Shown: piece after piece, positions 4,971-6,246 of the stretch
Layout of the letters: each line of letters begins with the position of its first letter
How positions within the stretch are numbered: the stretch's first letter is position 1
NCBI GenBank assembly: GCA_937911965.1
Contig: CALDPL010000316.1
Location: forward strand, 1 to 6,246
Length of the DNA: 6,246 nt
DNA from: an uncultured Allomuricauda sp.
GTDB taxonomy: Bacteria; Bacteroidota; Bacteroidia; Flavobacteriales; Flavobacteriaceae
Direction: 5' to 3'
Made by a program: the position numbers and the translations under genes
Notes under the pieces: generated by a model
The model's input: the letters and a program-made list of their open reading frames with translations, nothing else
Told to the model about the DNA's origin: nothing
The model's database searches: none

Positions 4971-6246
4971 CTAGAACAACAGCGGCATGACAAATTGGAA
5001 TACCAGGATCAAGAGCAGGGAGGCCAAGAGATTCAAAAGAATTCCGGCCCGGGCCATTTGGGGGATGGTCACATAACCGCTGGCAAAGACTATGGCGTTG
5101 GGCGGGGTGGCCATGGGAAGCATAAATGCGCAGCTTGAGGCCAAGGTGATGGGAATCAACAGATGGACCATGGGCTGGTCCAGTCCAATGGCAATTCCGG
5201 CAAGCATAGGGGCCACTAGGGCCACCAAGGCGGTATTGCTCATCACCTCGGTCAGGAAGAGCACCAGGACGATCAGCAGGCTGGCCATCAGGAAAACACT
5301 GATCTGGCTTTCCCCGATGGCCAGGGCCACATGGTCCACAATCCCCGTACTGGACATGCCCTGGGCAATGGCCAGTCCGCCCCCGAACAAGATCAGGATG
5401 CCCCAGGCCAGTTTGGAGGTGTCCTTCCACTGAAGGATAAAATCTCCCTTTCTCAGGTTGTAGGGCAGGCAAAACAGGGCCATTGCGGCAAAAATGGCGA
5501 TCATGGGGTCGCTAAGGCCCAAACCAGGGACCAGTACATTGATCAGGGTCCTGAACACCCAAAGGAAGACCGTGAGGCCAAAGAGGATCATGACCATTCG
5601 CTCCTTGCCCGAAATCGGTCCCAACTTTTCCAGTTCACTTTGGATCACATCCTTGGACGCATTGAATTTTATATTATGGTTGGGGTAGAGCCATTTCACC
5701 AGGACCCAATAACAGATGCCGAGCATTAAAAAAGAAAAGGGTACCCCTATGGACATCCATTGCAGGAACGATATCTCAATTTGGTACTCGTTTTCCAAAA
5801 ATCCGACCATAATGGAATTCGGGGGACTGCCTATGATCGTGGCCATGCCCCCTGTATTGGCCCCAAAGGCAATGCCCAGAATCACGGAAAGGGCAAAATT
5901 CCGTTCATCCTTGGTAAAACCGTCCCCATCCTCGACCAAGAGGTTGATCACCGAGAGGGCAATGGGAAGCATGACCACGGCCGTGGCCGTATTGCTGATC
6001 CACATGCTCAGGACCGCTGTGGCGATCATAAACCCCAGAATAAATTGATTTGGGGAGGTGCCGGTGAGTTTGATGATGTTCAGGGCGATCCTCCGATGCA
6101 GTCCCCAACGCTGCATTCCCAGCGCGATGATGAAACCGCCGAGGAAGAGGAAGATCATCGGCGCCGCGTAGGGGGCCGCGGTCGCATTCATCGTCTCGAT
6201 CCCCAGGAGGGGAAAGAGCACGAGCGGAAGCAGAGCCGTAGCGGAG
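4971..6246 (-). CDS. DASS/SLC13-family sodium-coupled anion (probably dicarboxylate) transporter, partial
   Basis: Inner-membrane secondary transporter; the visible 424 residues reach the TAG stop at 4971. The frame stays open to the right edge. The GTG at 6221 is not the start, since the codons before it (SATALLPL) continue the conserved ALLPLVLFPLLGI stretch, so roughly 50-65 N-terminal residues are missing. Counting from the first whole codon at the edge, the paired DASS motifs are intact: SNT at 84-86 with SPPN at 140-143 in the first half, SNT at 336-338 with TPPN at 380-383 in the second. In the structurally known homologue VcINDY these pairs form the two sodium sites and the substrate pocket. 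About ten hydrophobic segments are present. The second-half motif MATPPNAIVFASG resembles the C4-dicarboxylate/citrate branch, but sulfate or other anions cannot be excluded. Import of succinate-like acids using the sodium gradient would suit a marine bacterium (inference). Promoter and neighbours lie outside the window. Confidence 0.93.
   Translation of the reverse strand, partial: SATALLPLVLFPLLGIETMNATAAPYAAPMIFLFLGGFIIALGMQRWGLHRRIALNIIKLTGTSPNQFILGFMIATAVLSMWISNTATAVVMLPIALSVINLLVEDGDGFTKDERNFALSVILGIAFGANTGGMATIIGSPPNSIMVGFLENEYQIEISFLQWMSIGVPFSFLMLGICYWVLVKWLYPNHNIKFNASKDVIQSELEKLGPISGKERMVMILFGLTVFLWVFRTLINVLVPGLGLSDPMIAIFAAMALFCLPYNLRKGDFILQWKDTSKLAWGILILFGGGLAIAQGMSSTGIVDHVALAIGESQISVFLMASLLIVLVLFLTEVMSNTALVALVAPMLAGIAIGLDQPMVHLLIPITLASSCAFMLPMATPPNAIVFASGYVTIPQMARAGILLNLLASLLLILVFQFVMPLLF

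Noticed and set aside
6219..6221. GTG as start of the transporter
   Set aside because: The frame stays open to the window edge and the preceding residues continue a conserved transporter segment; the gene is cut by the window.

Overview
The window looks like chromosomal DNA of a Bacteroidota bacterium, most likely a marine member of Flavobacteriaceae. The reasons are the gene families (a secreted DUF5117/DUF4953-type zinc metalloprotease, a SatD-family protein with a Bacteroidota-like N-terminus), perfect Bacteroidota-type -7 promoter boxes (TAnnTTTG) and the absence of clear Shine-Dalgarno sequences. Genes are rather GC-rich for the group and the gaps are AT-rich. The genus cannot be fixed from this sequence. 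I see no mobile element, phage, tRNA, rRNA or CRISPR.

Layout, left to right. (1) 1-357, minus: the first 119 codons of a SatD-family gene; the rest lies off the left edge. (2) 358-742, no gene. It holds a regular array of three 24-bp inverted repeats (371-450) around the satD -7 box, a hairpin terminator (493-536), and a hairpin-rich GC-rich stretch (555-740). (3) 743-931, minus: a 62-aa single-pass membrane protein of unknown function, with its own -7 box and a clear terminator of the upstream gene to its right (1019-1064). (4) 1089-3587, minus: an 832-aa secreted metzincin-type zinc protease with an intact HExxHxxGxxH motif. (5) 3588-3849: divergent promoter region with a 14-bp perfect palindrome. 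(6) 3850-4560, plus: a 236-aa exported, very acidic protein built from 34/35-residue repeats, followed by a textbook terminator (4597-4622). (7) 4623-4970: no convincing gene, but it ends in a second strong plus-strand terminator (4936-4968) preceded by a perfect -7 box, so a short RNA may be made here. (8) 4971-6246, minus: the last 424 codons of a DASS/SLC13 sodium-coupled anion transporter, whose N-terminus lies off the right edge.

Each gene seems to be its own transcription unit, because terminators or gaps separate them. Nothing here shows a shared pathway. The least explained elements are the acidic repeat protein, the operator array in front of satD, and the two structured or possibly transcribed gene-free stretches.
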